Shown: piece by piece, positions 32,441 through 43,233 of the stretch | Layout of the letters: the number at the start of each line of letters is the position of its first letter | How positions within the stretch are numbered: the first letter of the stretch is position 1 | NCBI GenBank assembly: GCA_034401135.1 | Contig: JAWZSP010000003.1 | Location: 5,332,001-5,396,000, forward strand | DNA length: 64,000 bases | From: Volutella citrinella | Taxonomy: Eukaryota > Ascomycota > Sordariomycetes > Hypocreales > Nectriaceae | Direction of reading: 5' to 3' | Position numbers and translations under genes: made by a program | The notes under the pieces: generated by a model | The model's input: only the letters and a program-made list of their open reading frames with translations | Database searches by the model: none | What the model was told of the DNA's origin: nothing

Positions 32441-32965
32441 GTCGGTAGGTCATCGCGTAGGGCAGAAGCTTGATGTGATGTCTCCAACTCGGACACGCTT
32501 ACCACGAATAACGAGCCCCACCTTGTGCTAGTGAGCCACGGATGTCGCTTCCGATGCCCCTGGCGACCCTGAGGCGCCCTTCCCCCCCTCCTCTTCTCTT
32601 GGACTGGTCACAGGAGCATCTCGCCCTCTGCTATGGCCAATCGCCACGAAAGCCGCCCTCAGGAGCCCATCCTGTCTCCCCCTCTTCCCCGGATGGCTAC
32701 TCCAGATGGACTTGGATCTGGTCCTCGGCGATGGACCGGCCGCGGGGTTGTCGCTCATCGATTGCGGTGGTCGCCAGTCAGTTCGGCATGCAAAGCGATG
32801 GAGATGCACCAGAGCTGCTCTTTAAATGCACCATGCGTCAGCCTTCTCCTCCATCTCCGAATAGCATCACCCCACCAGATCCTTGAGCTGGTGACATCAC
32901 ATCTTCTCCATCACCAGCACTCATCCACTTCTCCCTCAAGCCTTCAAAGCAAAATCTCTTTCAAG
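32441..32965. other. divergent spacer, nothing recognised
   Basis: About 520 bases between the SDR relic and the aldolase gene. A TTTAAATG at 32821 about 145 bases before the aldolase start might be a weak core promoter element. No coding motif seen. Confidence 0.45.
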
Positions 32966-33831
32966 ATGGCTCTCTACACCAACAACCTCGAGTCCCAGGT
33001 CCAGTCCAATCAGGTCTGCAAGGCCTTTGGCATCAAGTACACCGCCAACGCCCAGGTCGTCCAGATCGCCCAGCTCGGCGGCTTCGACGCCCTCTTCATC
33101 GACCTCGAGCACGCCTGGCTCAGCCTCGCCGAGGCCAGCAACCTGTGCCATGTCGGCCTGCTATCCGGCATCACCCCTTTCGTCCGTGTCCCCCACCAGT
33201 GCGGTAATGGCTTCATCCAGCGCGTGCTCGATGGCGGTGCCATGGGTGTCGTCTTCCCCCACGTCCACAACGCCGGTAAGTCTGCAGTCGGCACACACGC
33301 TCGCTGGAGAGACCAATGTGCTAACTGGTGATTCCCTTTATCAGAGGATGCCCGCAACGCCGTCAAGATCGCCCGATACGCCCCCAGGGCTGCCGCTCCA
33401 TGACCGGCACCATGCCCATGTACGGCATGAAGCCCACCGCCGTCAAGGACGTCATCGACTTCAGCAACAAGTCCTACTCCAAGGTCATCGCCATGATCGA
33501 GGACCGCGACGCCGTCGAGCAGATCGACGACATCGCCTCCGTCGAGGGCGTCGACGTCCTCCTCGTCGGCTCGCTCGACCTCTCCATCGACCTCGGCATC
33601 GCCAGCGACTTCACCAGCCCGCTGTACCGCTCCTCCGTCGAGACCGTCAGCAAGGCCTGCCACAAGCACGGCAAGATCTTTGGCATTGCTGGTATCTACG
33701 ACAATCCAGAGCTGCAGGACTGGCTAATCAACTCGCTCGGTGCCCGCTTCATGCTGGTCCAGCAGGATGCTTCGCTCATCTCCGGCGGCGGCGCCAAGGC
33801 TATCAAGGCCGTTCCCGCTGTCCGATCATAG
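32966..33831 (+). pseudogene. HpcH/HpaI-type 2-keto-3-deoxy acid aldolase with frameshift
   Basis: The family cleaves 2-keto-3-deoxy sugar acids or related compounds to pyruvate and an aldehyde. Exon 1, 32966-33275, and exon 2, 33345-33831, join with a normal GTAAGT...CAG intron. Landmarks: FGIKYTANAQVVQIAQLGGF, FIDLEHAW with metal/base residues, TPFVRVPH, DGGAMGVVFPHVHNA, GCRSMTG, IAMIEDRDAVEQID, VDVLLVGSLDLSIDLG. Exon 2 opens in frame as EDARNAVKIARYAP and then needs one extra base to reach GCRSMTG. The shift falls in the run of five C at 33381-33385, where six would restore the family sequence. This is either a real one-base loss or a homopolymer sequencing error. The neighbouring genes are also broken, which favours decay. 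Confidence 0.8.
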
Positions 33832-34147
33832 GGGACAAGAGAACATGGATAAATAAATTGCGTGTGTGAATGAGCTGTGAACTAGTCAATAGCGCAGAAA
33901 AGTGAATACACGTATTTAAGCACATGTTGACTGTCCGACCATCGCTGGTGCATGTCACTCTCATTGGGCCTTCATGACACGCACGCGCAGTTTGGGAGAA
34001 ATGATCCCAAGAGACTGAATCGGTGAATGATGCGCCAACGGAGAAAATGAAAGAAGAAGATGGAATGTACAATTTCTTTTTACAATTTACAATACATGTC
34101 GAACTCATCATCATCGCCTGGCGGTGTCTCAGCTGCGGGCGATCAAG
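33832..34147. other. spacer between two convergent relics
   Basis: About 315 bases, AT-rich, lying between the 3' ends of the aldolase and the regulator relic. No gene or element recognised. Confidence 0.5.
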
Positions 34148-35627
34148 TCATGAAAAATGCCCCCCGTTCGCAGCCTGCATCCACCTATCCGTCGTCGCAA
34201 TAAACTGCCTCCCCAGCTCGGCCCTGTCGGCATCGACCGCACCAATGAGGGAAAAATCTTCGAGAAATGCGGGGTTGTGCTCGAAGACTGCGGGATGGGA
34301 GAGCATGTCGTGCGCCATGTGGACGGGGTGACTCTGCTCGCCCTGGTCGAAGAAGGTCGCCATCGCGTTCCAATCCACCGTCGGCGATGGGTCTCCCACG
34401 GGGTCTCCCACGGGGTCTCCCATGGTGTTTTGGGGCGGCTGTTCCATGCTCATCTCTGGCCTGGGCGCAGAATCTTTGGCCTCCATGTTTGTCGTCTGGG
34501 CTGGGGGTGGAATAATGGACTCTATCAGTGCCTCATCTGCCGTCTCTTCGAACGCGATGCCGCGGTGGTGGCACATCTGCTTGATGTCGGCCTGTCGCTT
34601 CGCTGCGGCCCGGTTACCCTTGGAGATGTGATAATCCAGAACTTGCAGGGCAGTCTGGATCATCCTCACTCGTGCGCACCGATTGGCCGCATTGGGATAG
34701 ATGCACTCGACGAGCACGAAGACGAACGAGGCGGAGAAGGTGGCATCGAGGTCGAAGAACCCAAAGTTGCCTACAACACGTCACCTTCATTTCTTACGTA
34801 GGCATTTCTTGTGGCCAGATCTGGGTCTGCATACTGATGAGCTTCTGGCTAACCATAGCTTTGACAATCTCGATGATGCGTGACGCAGCGTCGAGGCATG
34901 TGTCTGTCAGCCGCTGGACAGACGAGCGATCCGAGACCGAGTGCTCCGTCGAGTCTGTCGATCCGCTCAGCCGGGCCAGATGCAGAAGCGTCGGGCGCGA
35001 GGCCAGCATGATGCACTATCGATGTAAATTAGACACGTATGACCAGGGCCGGCAAGAGCCTGAGTCGCTCACCTGATAGAGCATGAGATGCAGCGTCGCC
35101 GCCGTCCGAGATGGTATCGGCTTGCTCGGAAAGTCGAGTTCATACTCCGACGGTATCGAATGCGCAATGTCGAGAAGCTGGGAGAGGATCCGCTTCACCT
35201 GGCGCACGTACGGCGAGATGGAGCTATTCTTGCCTCCGTAGACGACTGTTTGAGTCTAGTTGTTAGTGTCAAAGACAGTAGAGGCACTTTGGAGTCACAC
35301 ACCTTCTGTAGTACGGCCAATGATCCGCGCTAATGCGATGTTGACTGTGAGCGCCGAGGTCGTCATGAAGCCAGGCAACTTGGACGGCATTTTCGCGCTG
35401 ATGGCGTCGTCGTGGATGGAGATAGGTTTCCCGTCGCTGCTGCGAGTCTCCTCGGGAATGGATCAATAATTTTTCATACGAATGGCGATGCTTCAGACAT
35501 ACCGTTCCTGCATGTAGACCGACCACAAGAGCCGATTGCGATGGGCTCGCTCGGACCTCATCAAGATACCAGCCGTCGGCTCCCGGGCGAGGCCATGCGA
35601 GACGGCAAGGCGTAGAGCCGCGCTGGC
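34148..35627 (-). pseudogene. fungal-specific transcription factor, 5'-truncated (no DNA-binding domain)
   Basis: On the minus strand, four introns splice cleanly and keep one frame from about 35627 to the stop at 34148. The protein starts inside the fungal_trans domain at SAALRLAVSHGLAREP, continues RNRLLWSVYMQER, DGKPISI, LPGF, then helical stretches and CIYPNAANRCARV near the end. Upstream, a CATGTAG acceptor precedes this exon, but no zinc cluster, coiled coil or N-terminal domain half is recognisable as far as 36040. The C-terminal two thirds look undamaged, so loss of the 5' end, perhaps by rearrangement, is the main defect. It sits beside the broken aldolase and lactonase genes and was probably their regulator (inference). 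Confidence 0.7.
34388..34424. repeat. three-unit 12-base tandem repeat in coding sequence
   Basis: Three GGGTCTCCCACG-like units encode Gly-Asp-Pro-Val repeats in the regulator relic. The period preserves frame. Confidence 0.8.
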
Positions 35628-36037
35628 CTACATGGTGTGAGTAAGGCTTCTAATGACCGTGATGTGAAATGGCTTACAGTTAGGTATGATATGCGCACTG
35701 GATATAAGTCGAGTCATATACTTTAAACACGACGAGATGGAAGGTCTGATGACGGAGGAGCCGATACCGAATATAGTAATTGAGACGGGCCTGTCTAATG
35801 TTAGAGGGACTGGTTACCCGTCCGCCTATTAGCCGCCCCGACGACACCACCAGCTTGGGGAAGCGGCAACATGCCCCACAAAGAACCGGACTTTCGACAG
35901 GCCCTTGCTATTCGAGCCTTTTGCAGGACAGTTGTTGTGATGAGACATGTGACGACGATGGAGGAAACACAAGATGCCTCGGGAAGTGGTACTTTTGTGA
36001 GGGGAGCATGTCTATAAATACTCTTGAGCTTCGCACC
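35628..36037. other. region between regulator relic and MpaB-like gene
   Basis: The missing 5' part of the minus-strand regulator should lie here but is not recognisable. A TATAAATA at 36013-36020 lies just before the inferred MpaB-like start, which is unusually close. Confidence 0.5.
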
Positions 36038-37488
36038 ATGTTGAGAAGAAAGTAATTCAATGTGCTCCATTAATCTTCTCTTTTTTACCGATAACTATCT
36101 GAATTTGGAGAAATGATTTTAGCAGCCTCCAAGGATGTACAACCATTTACACAGCTGGACCGGTGGTATTCATTGCCTACCTTTGCCTGGTCCGGCTTTT
36201 GCGGTACAAACGAGCTGCCAAAACTGAAGCCCAGTTCGGACGTGCTCGTGACATTTCAACCATGTCATACACTGAGGCATTCGAAATCATGCGTGACTTG
36301 CAGGAACTTGAGTTTCCGAGTAGTTTTAAATTGGCTCTGGCTCTGGCATTGATCAAGGTGAGTATAGCCACTCTCATGTACAATCCTGAGCCATATACTG
36401 ATCTTACTTGAGACCGCGGGAATACCCACGATATCTAAACTATTACTAGCAACGGGCCAGCTCAGTGAGAAGAACGCTTCTAGGCGTGCTTCTGACACCG
36501 AAGTCCTCATGACGGAGGTGCAGAATAGTCACCCAGATTCCGCGCGGCAACTCCAGGCCATAGCACGAGTCAACTTCCTCCACGCCCGGTACCGCAAGGC
36601 AGGGAAGATCCTCAACGAAGATGTGTTACACACCTTGGGAGATGCCATGACGGAGATGTTTAGAGTTGTAGACACCCATGAGTGGCGGAAGCTCACCAAT
36701 GTCGAACGATGCGCTATCGGGCTGTTTCACAAGAACTTTGGCGAGGCCCTAGAGATCGACTTCTCCGTGTTACCATCGAGCGTGAAGGGCTGGGAAAATG
36801 GGCTTCACTTTGCGCAGGAGCTGGCCGACTGGACAGAGAAGTACCAACTAACGGTCGCTAAGCTGACTCACTCGACTCGGACGCTCACAGAGAGGTTCCT
36901 CTCCGTTGCGCTCTTCAATACCCCGAGGATCTTCCGGCCATACGTCAGGGGAAAGTTATCCCAGGAGATGGGCCAGGTCATGAGAGAGAGCATGGGGTGA
37001 GTAATGAACCTGGCTGACTCTTCTACTTTGGTCTGGGGAGTTGATGGTTGACTGGTCTGCCCCACAGGCTTCCCGAACCGACTACTATATCTCGTTGGGC
37101 CGGAGCCACGCTCAAGTTTGCGAAAAAGATGGTCTTCCGTTATCTTGTCCTTCCAAGACCAGAGTTTCTAGCCGTGAAAAATATTTCCCGGCAACCAGAT
37201 CCACGAACCGGTCTCTATGGATGGCATCATTACATGGCTGAGCCTTGGTATGTCCGGCCGTCGCTCTCCCAACGGTGGGGTCCCCGAGGCATGTTCATCA
37301 GGCTGTTTGGAAGTGGGATCGTTCCGGGTCAAGACGCCAAGTTCCAGCCAGAAGGATATGATATTATAACCATTGAGCCACCCACTCAGGAGGGGAAGGG
37401 CAGTCCTAAGATGGACGCCATGATCGAACGATGGAAGATCCAAGGCCGCGGGGGTTGTCCATTTCATTCAACCCAGCCACAGCAGTGA
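36038..37488 (+). CDS. MpaB-like ER-bound oxygenase (DUF2236/rubber-oxygenase domain)
   Basis: Four exons inferred: 36038-36051, 36123-36357, 36413-36996 and 37068-37488; 1254 bases, 417 residues, all in frame. A membrane segment (about residues 15-28, VVFIAYLCLVRLL) and a basic RYKRAAKTEAQ follow the start, then the MpaB/Rubber-oxygenase catalytic domain: FEIMRDLQELEFP, a helix around HSDSARQL-like region, FLHARYRKAGKILNEDVL, VNVERCAIGLF-like helix, and LHFAQELADWTEKYQ. In Penicillium, MpaB' cleaves a prenyl side chain during mycophenolic acid synthesis at the ER. No other pathway genes are nearby, so the substrate is unknown. Exon 1 is only 14 bases and its ATG is close to the TATA element, so the start is uncertain; Met at 36261 is an alternative. 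Confidence 0.75.
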
Positions 37489-38693
37489 ACTGCAGCAGAA
37501 ACCTATATATGCAGAGGAACGTCAATACTAGACCTTTAGCAACAGGTGTCAGATCGGTGCCAGCTTAGGTCGCACCATTCGTTGGGTGTATCTGGAATTT
37601 CCAAGGCCGAGAACGAAGTAGGCAAGGTCGCGGAGACAGCCAGATTATTGATACAGGAGAAATGGGTTTTAAAGACCAACGCAGCACCGACAGGCAAGGA
37701 GTACAATAATGGTGAATTTCCAAATTGACGCCGCCTGGGTGCTCTAATCAAGTTTAGCCCAAGGGTAGATAGATCTAGATCTAGCCTTGCAACTTCCAGG
37801 GAGATGGTCTCGTCATGTTCATCCTAGATTGCGAAGTCAGATGTCATGAGGAACTCATCAAAGAAAGTCATCTCGTCATCGGTTAGTTGCTGTGCTGCAC
37901 CATGTCGGATGACAACAGCCATCGAAGCAATTTAGGGGAGTGAACACTACGAGAAAATTCAAGCAATGGAAAAAATCCACTTTTTAGGAGACCATTAGTA
38001 GATCGTGGGTGTTCCCTAGCAACTCCCAAATTGAAATGAACGAAGGACTTTGCTCGCCAAGAAAGAATCCCCTCCAAAGGGCTAGTGAGGGGTCAGAAAG
38101 AATAACCCGATTTCTCGACCATGTTCATCATACGCAAACTCGGGACTCCGGGCTCCATTCCTGCCGCCCAACACTGACCAGATGTCAAGATGATGGGCCC
38201 ACTCGATTAGGACCTTGGTGACCGTTAGTGATTCTGCGGGTACATGGGAGACTTTTGATGTCCTTGAAGGGCATGAGGAGCTGAAAGGAGAGGGTACAAC
38301 ACTCCCTGGATGGGTATTTCGGCTATTTGTGGGACCGTGGGACCCAACAGGTGGAAAGTCTCCAGGTCTTGCCGGTGAGCTCCACTAAGTGCCGACCCCT
38401 CTTAGGCACACCATGCTTGTCCATGGCAGCCGCTGCACTACTGTAACTATCAACTAGCTTGTGACTACTCCTCTTGCGGCGCTTTTACCTCGGTGCCGAC
38501 AGTAGCCCGAGTCCCAGGCTTAAAGCTATTGGCATCGACACTGTCCTCGATCACTGAACAGTTGTCAATGATTATTTGCACTGGCCAATTTACTAAGGTG
38601 CAACTAGAGCTTTGGGTTCCTAATCCTGCCTGATCTCTCCAATCTCCTCTTCACTGGGAACTTCGCATTTATCGTTTGCCTTCAGCTGCTCCC
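37489..38693. other. intergenic region with a possible coding relic
   Basis: About 1.2 kb without a recognised gene. A frame near 38219-38386 (WETFDVLEG..., GWVFRLFVGPWDP) reads more like protein than chance, but has no start, no family I recognise, and no partner exons. I leave it uncalled. Confidence 0.4.
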
Positions 38694-39752
38694 ATGTCTA
38701 CAAAGGCTGATAAAACCTTATCCCTCTTCACGGACGCAACCAAGGTCCGCATCCTCGATGAACATACATACTCTATTTGCCTCGTTGAGGCATACGGCAT
38801 TGGTTCTGGTCAGTTGGCCAATCCTCATCTCTCTTGCTCGTCCGATGGTCCGTCATTCTAACTGGAACTAGTGCCTAATGGGGGTACGTAGCATCCTGCA
38901 TCCTCCGTGCCGCGTCGATGCATCTCGCCCGGTGCCCAGCCAGACATTCTCTCCGCACATTTCGAGTACATCAACCGATGCGACTTCGGGGCCGCCATCA
39001 TCATTGTCGAAAATGTGAAAATCGGTGCGTCGAAGTCAGTGGTACGGATAGACCTCTGCCAGATCGATCTCTTGCCCACTGCGCCGTGGATTACGTCGAG
39101 ATCTCGCAGGGAGATATCTGCGTTCCTGACATACGCCGACTTCGCAGCGGAGAGAGGTCTGAGCCTTGTCAGCGGCTGGTGTCTGGACCCGTTGCCACCG
39201 CCCGTTGATTTCACCAACTTGTTGCAGGGCAAGGACACACATTGGACGACAAGGCCAAAGTCCACTAGCGCCCAGGCAAATGAGTATGCGAAGGCACATC
39301 AAAATCTCCAATGTTTCGCACCGCGCAATGGTCAGATACGTCGCGGCGTAGAGGATTCGTGGATCAGGCTTGCCTGTGGAGAGAACTTCACTAACCTGGC
39401 CCTTGGATATGTTGCTGATGCATATCCTTACATCGTGGAGGCTTGGAGGCCAGGCAGCTCTGATGACCAGGTCCCTTTCGGCCATGACGAGCTGTTGTGG
39501 TATCCAACACTGTCCCTAAACTTGGACGTCAAGAAGAAGCTTCCTGAGGGCGGCACTGAGTGGCTCTTCTTGAGATGCATGGCCAAAGTCATTCGGGACG
39601 GGCGGTTTGATCTAGAGGTCTTGATCATGGATCAACTGGGTGAAGTGGTAGCGCTTAGTACTCATGTCTGTGCTATTCTTTCAGCGTCTAGGAACTTTCA
39701 AGGTCGGAATCGTGGCTCTAGCAAGATCTCATTAAAGCGTCGATCTGACTGA
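38694..39752 (+). pseudogene. acyl-CoA thioesterase-like (hotdog) gene with frameshifts
   Basis: Exon 1 (38694-38808) encodes LDEHTYSICLVEAYGIGS; exon 2 starts at 38872 with VPNGG. Immediately after, the expected YVASCILRAASMHLA appears one base out of frame (GGTACG where GGTTACG would keep frame). A second shift is needed near 38938 to reach QPDILSAHFEYINR. From there the frame is open to 39752 with IIIVENVKIG, PWIT and a TEWLFLRCMAKVIRDGRFDLEVLIMD end typical of the thioesterase family. Automated tools may bridge both shifts with an intron (GTACGT...CCCAG), but that would remove a conserved segment. The family hydrolyses acyl-CoA. I judge it a pseudogene with two single-base losses. Confidence 0.65.
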
Positions 39753-39929
39753 TCTAAGAGCTACTAGATGAGAGACTGCCATGTATGCAAGGTTATTTAA
39801 GCAGTGGATAACAGATCTGCCAGCCCAGCAAGCACTTCCAGAGTTTGTCTTACGGGGTGAAAAAACAAAGCGGGATCGGATCATAGCAGAATAAGGTAAT
39901 ACTGTTCTGTAATTTGTATACAAGAAGTA

Positions 39930-40533
39930 CATCTGCTAGCTGGAATGCTTGGGTCGATGCAATAGACATGCCCGCACTGACTGGCGCTGCCTGCTCGAAG
40001 GATAAACTGTCTGGCAAATGGACAAGCGCATAATGTGAGGCAACCACGTACTCCGCAAAGCCACCATCAGACCGAAGAATCCCATTGATGGTCTTATTCT
40101 CGCAGTAGCGAGCATCCAGAGAGCCATACGTATTGACCCGCCATCTGCATCCACTGCAGTCATTACATGGCTTCCTGAAGTTTAGAGCCCCGACCCGATC
40201 ACCAACTTACCAATTGCCCAACAACCCTAGGCCCAGACTAACTATCGTACCAGCTGGCTCGTGCGAGCCTGTGAAAGCCAGCTGAGTCCCATAGGCACCT
40301 TGATATACCTGGTAGTCGGTGTGACAGAAACCGGCAGCAGCAACGCGGATGAGCAATTCTCCCGGTCCAGGCTGCGGAACTGGGACGTCGTGGCGGAGCT
40401 GGTAGTTTTCACTGAACTGATACTCAAATTTTCAGACCCGAGTCCTAAAAAGGAGACCTTGGTCGATCGCAAAACATACCTTGACCAACCTCAGCGCCTT
40501 CATTGTCTCTGGGATAGGGTTCTGCTTCGACAT
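39930..40533 (-). pseudogene. zinc alcohol dehydrogenase, 3'-truncated relic with nonsense codon
   Basis: From the ATG at 40533 the frame gives MSKQNPIPETMKALRL, an intron, then LRHDVPVPQPGPGELLIRVAAAG with FCHTDYQVYQGAYG (catalytic zinc Cys) and SHEPAG. After a short stretch, TGG is followed by TAA (40207-40209) where relatives have KVGDRV, then VGDRVGALNF, the structural-zinc region CNDCSGC, SDGGFAEYVVASHY and FEQAAPVSAG. Homology stops near 39950, so the Rossmann domain and the second half of the enzyme (about 350 residues in full) are missing. CAA to TAA, a CpA transition, would explain the stop. Dead. Confidence 0.75.
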
Positions 40534-41191
40534 TGTGCTTTTCTTCTAGCGTGTTCTAGCATAACCCTCAAAGTTAGAATACACAACAAGTGATGGTCTT
40601 TATGTACAAAGTCAGCACTAAAAGTTTAGATTTCCTCGCCCCAGAGACACTTGGGGTAAATAAGACATGGCCATAGTCCAAGGCTATGTGCAGTATTAAT
40701 AATTGCGCGAGGTTTCTCTCTCCATCTCCAAAGCCGACGCTTTTGAGCAGAAGCAAGCCAACCGTTTGTGGCTATATAACTCAACACTGTGCAGGCCACT
40801 AGCTTAATCATTAAGGCAACAAATCAATATCCGGCTTGGACTGGCTAATAGTGGAGCAATAGACGGTGGAGATGATAATTGCCTTTCGGTCGCTGACTAA
40901 GGTTGGAGAACGAAATGTCGGACTTTAACCCCCGACATTGAACCCCAAACCCCTTTTTCAGTCCATCGCTTCGCTGGAGAAGTCAACAGTCAACCGATTA
41001 AGGATTGCTGAGAAATCCACATTATTTGGTCGGAGACGCAGGATGCATGCTCACAAATTATATAAATCGTCGCAAATTCTAGTGTTTTTCGCATTTTGCC
41101 ATTCCATCTCGCTCCTAGCCATACCACTCCACTCGTCTGTTCCTCCACGCCCACATCCTCCCACTGCTCCGACCCGGAAACAGCTGCCAGA
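40534..41191. other. upstream region of the NTF2-like gene
   Basis: A TATATAAAT at about 41058-41066 sits about 130 bases before the ATG of the NTF2-like gene. The rest (40534-41050) shows no gene. Confidence 0.5.
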
Positions 41192-41584
41192 ATGTCGCAG
41201 CACATCAAGACCATTCCCACCTCGGAGTACGAGGAGATTATCCGCGTAGTCCAAGAATATTACGTCGATGGTCTTCGCGTCGGCAGCACCGCAACCGTGG
41301 CTAAGTCTTTCCATAAGGACGCCTCCATGTATGGCTTCACCCTTAATGGCACGCTTCTCGGCGGACCAGTCAAGAACCTCTACGATTTTATGGACCAGCA
41401 TGGCGACGCCCCCAAGATCAAGACCCGACTAGATATCATTGGCATTACCCCTTCGACGGCTATCGTTAAGGTGGATATGGAAAATGATGCTGCTGGGTGC
41501 GATTACACGGACTTTCTCACAATGGTGAAGTTTGACGGCGAGTGGAAGATTATTGCCAAGGTCTTCCATAGCTATAAGTCGTGA
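41192..41584 (+). CDS. NTF2-like/lumazine-binding-type small protein
   Basis: Intronless 130-residue protein from the ATG at 41192, the first Met after a TATATAAAT box. The pattern EYEEIIRVVQEYYVDGLRVGS, AKSFHKDASMYGFTLNG, LYDFMDQHG, and the final FLTMVKFDGEWKIIAKVFHSY matches the lumazine_bd_2 branch of the cystatin-fold NTF2-like superfamily, usually 110-140 residues. Some NTF2-like proteins are enzymes (isomerases, cyclases), others only bind ligands. A cavity residue cannot be assigned. It is intact although flanked on both sides by relics of dehydrogenases, so it may be the surviving member of a lost pathway (inference). Confidence 0.75.
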   Translation: MSQHIKTIPTSEYEEIIRVVQEYYVDGLRVGSTATVAKSFHKDASMYGFTLNGTLLGGPVKNLYDFMDQHGDAPKIKTRLDIIGITPSTAIVKVDMENDAAGCDYTDFLTMVKFDGEWKIIAKVFHSYKS

Positions 41585-41795
41585 AGGAATAGAAAGGGCA
41601 TGTGACATAGGGAAGCTGAGAGGGCTGGATTGAAATTATGGAGTACCGGTACAACCATAGGAAATGGGAGCCCCTCGCAGCCAGACAAGCATGTATTCTT
41701 CAATTAAAATGGAAGCTATTTTCATTTTTTTTTTTAGAAAATTGACCATCTCGTCCTATAAACCATTGTGAAGCTCCTTCATTCTTTGGTCTCCC

Positions 41796-42140
41796 ATGGG
41801 CGTGACGGTCGGGTTTCCCAAGCGCGAAGAGACCTTTGCCCCCGTTCTCGCCGTGTATCTGTTCGAGACGGAGCAAGAGGCGGTAAAATATGCCAACGAC
41901 ACGAGCATGGGACTTGCCAGCTACTTCTTCACAAAGAACGTGGACCGTACGTGGAGACTCCTGGAGGACCTTGAAGCGGGCATGGTTGGGATGAACTCTG
42001 GCAACTCTTCTGCAGCTGGGTCGCCTTTCGGTGGCATGAAGATGTCCGGGTATGGAAAGGAATCTGGCAAAGATGTGGCTGTGGAGGACACACTCAACCT
42101 TCGCCCGGTTCTCGCAGGTCATGCTCTCTCTATCCCATGA
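41796..42140 (+). pseudogene. aldehyde dehydrogenase C-terminal fragment
   Basis: About 110 residues match the last fifth of NAD(P)-dependent aldehyde dehydrogenases of the succinate-semialdehyde type: EETFAPVLAVYLFETEQEAV, ANDTSMGLASYFFTKNV, DLEAGMVGMNSGNSSAAGSPFGG and SGYGKESGKDV. The catalytic Cys, the NAD-binding half and any start codon with matching sequence are absent upstream, where the NTF2-like gene ends 210 bases away. After KDV the sequence drifts away from the family. A truncated remnant, not a gene. Confidence 0.8.
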
Positions 42141-43233
42141 TAGCGTACGCCGCGCCGATGCCGATGAGAAGTGAGACTCAACGTCAGATGATTCAGGAGG
42201 GATTGAGAGGATATCAATTGCCATGCGGGATAACCGCGGATATGCTTTCCTTTGATCTCGATGTAGCCACCACTGGAGAGGAGAGCCAGTTATCCGGGTC
42301 AGTGGTGCATCAAGATTTCGAAGTCATCGGCGTTGTCTAAGATAGGGCCAGTAACAACAATATCGCTCAACGACTCATCCAGCTCGTTGTGCTGCCTCCC
42401 AGTTGAAGAGGACACATCTAGAGGCACCCGCAAGGATTCTGGGATTGGCGCGGCATTCTATTCATCTCGCCAAATTCGCTTGTTGAGACGACAACATACG
42501 GGGAAATGAAAATAGGGTCTTGAGCGCCAAATACATCGCCTGAAACACTTTCTCATGAGATCCCAACTGTGATACACCCCCAGAGTGCAGGAAATTGAAC
42601 ACATATCGAGTTTGAGTTTCCATGCGAGGGGTGGGAGCCACATACGTGTTCAATGGCATCAGTGCCAGTACTCTAAACACATGTTGAAATGCATATCCAC
42701 ATTCTTCAATATCCAGGGCCGATCACAAGACAATGAAAACCTGGCTCACATTCAACTTGGCAATTACTTCAAGAGCTAAACTAGGTACCAAGCTAAGAAT
42801 AACATATATCTAGTAGTATCAAGCAGGATACATTGATAGGCATGTCTAGCTTGATCCTGGCAAACGGTCATGAGTTTGAATGAGAAGCCAAGAATAGTCC
42901 ATCAATTTATCTCCGCCCGCTTGGCGGGAGTGCCTCGAGTGCAGTTGGCCCCGCAGGCATGTTTAAAACACATGATGCTGAATATCGAAACTTGGTGCGA
43001 CAGGAGCAACCGTCCATCTCATCATTCACCTAACCCTCTCAAGTCGGTTACATGTACTGATTGAATTCGCTAATCGTGGATCAAACTTAGTCTGTCTTGA
43101 GTCTTCAACTCTGCCGGAATGATGGCTCTCCCCGCCCAGTTCAGATATCCGTCCCTCTTATCATTGTTTCTCCATTTGCTATCACCACTGTCAGCATGAA
43201 CCTCACTTGTGAGGCAGCCGGCTCTTCGACTTA
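42141..43233. other. intergenic region, nothing firmly recognised
   Basis: About 1.1 kb. A frame at 42680-42462 on the minus strand (72 codons) and one at 42137-42340 on the plus strand show no family motif. No promoter or repeat recognised. Confidence 0.45.

Noticed and set aside
38882..38941. Intron (GTACGT...CCCAG) that would repair the thioesterase gene
   Set aside because: It would remove YVASCILRAASMHLA, a segment that looks conserved in the family. Two small frameshifts are the simpler reading.
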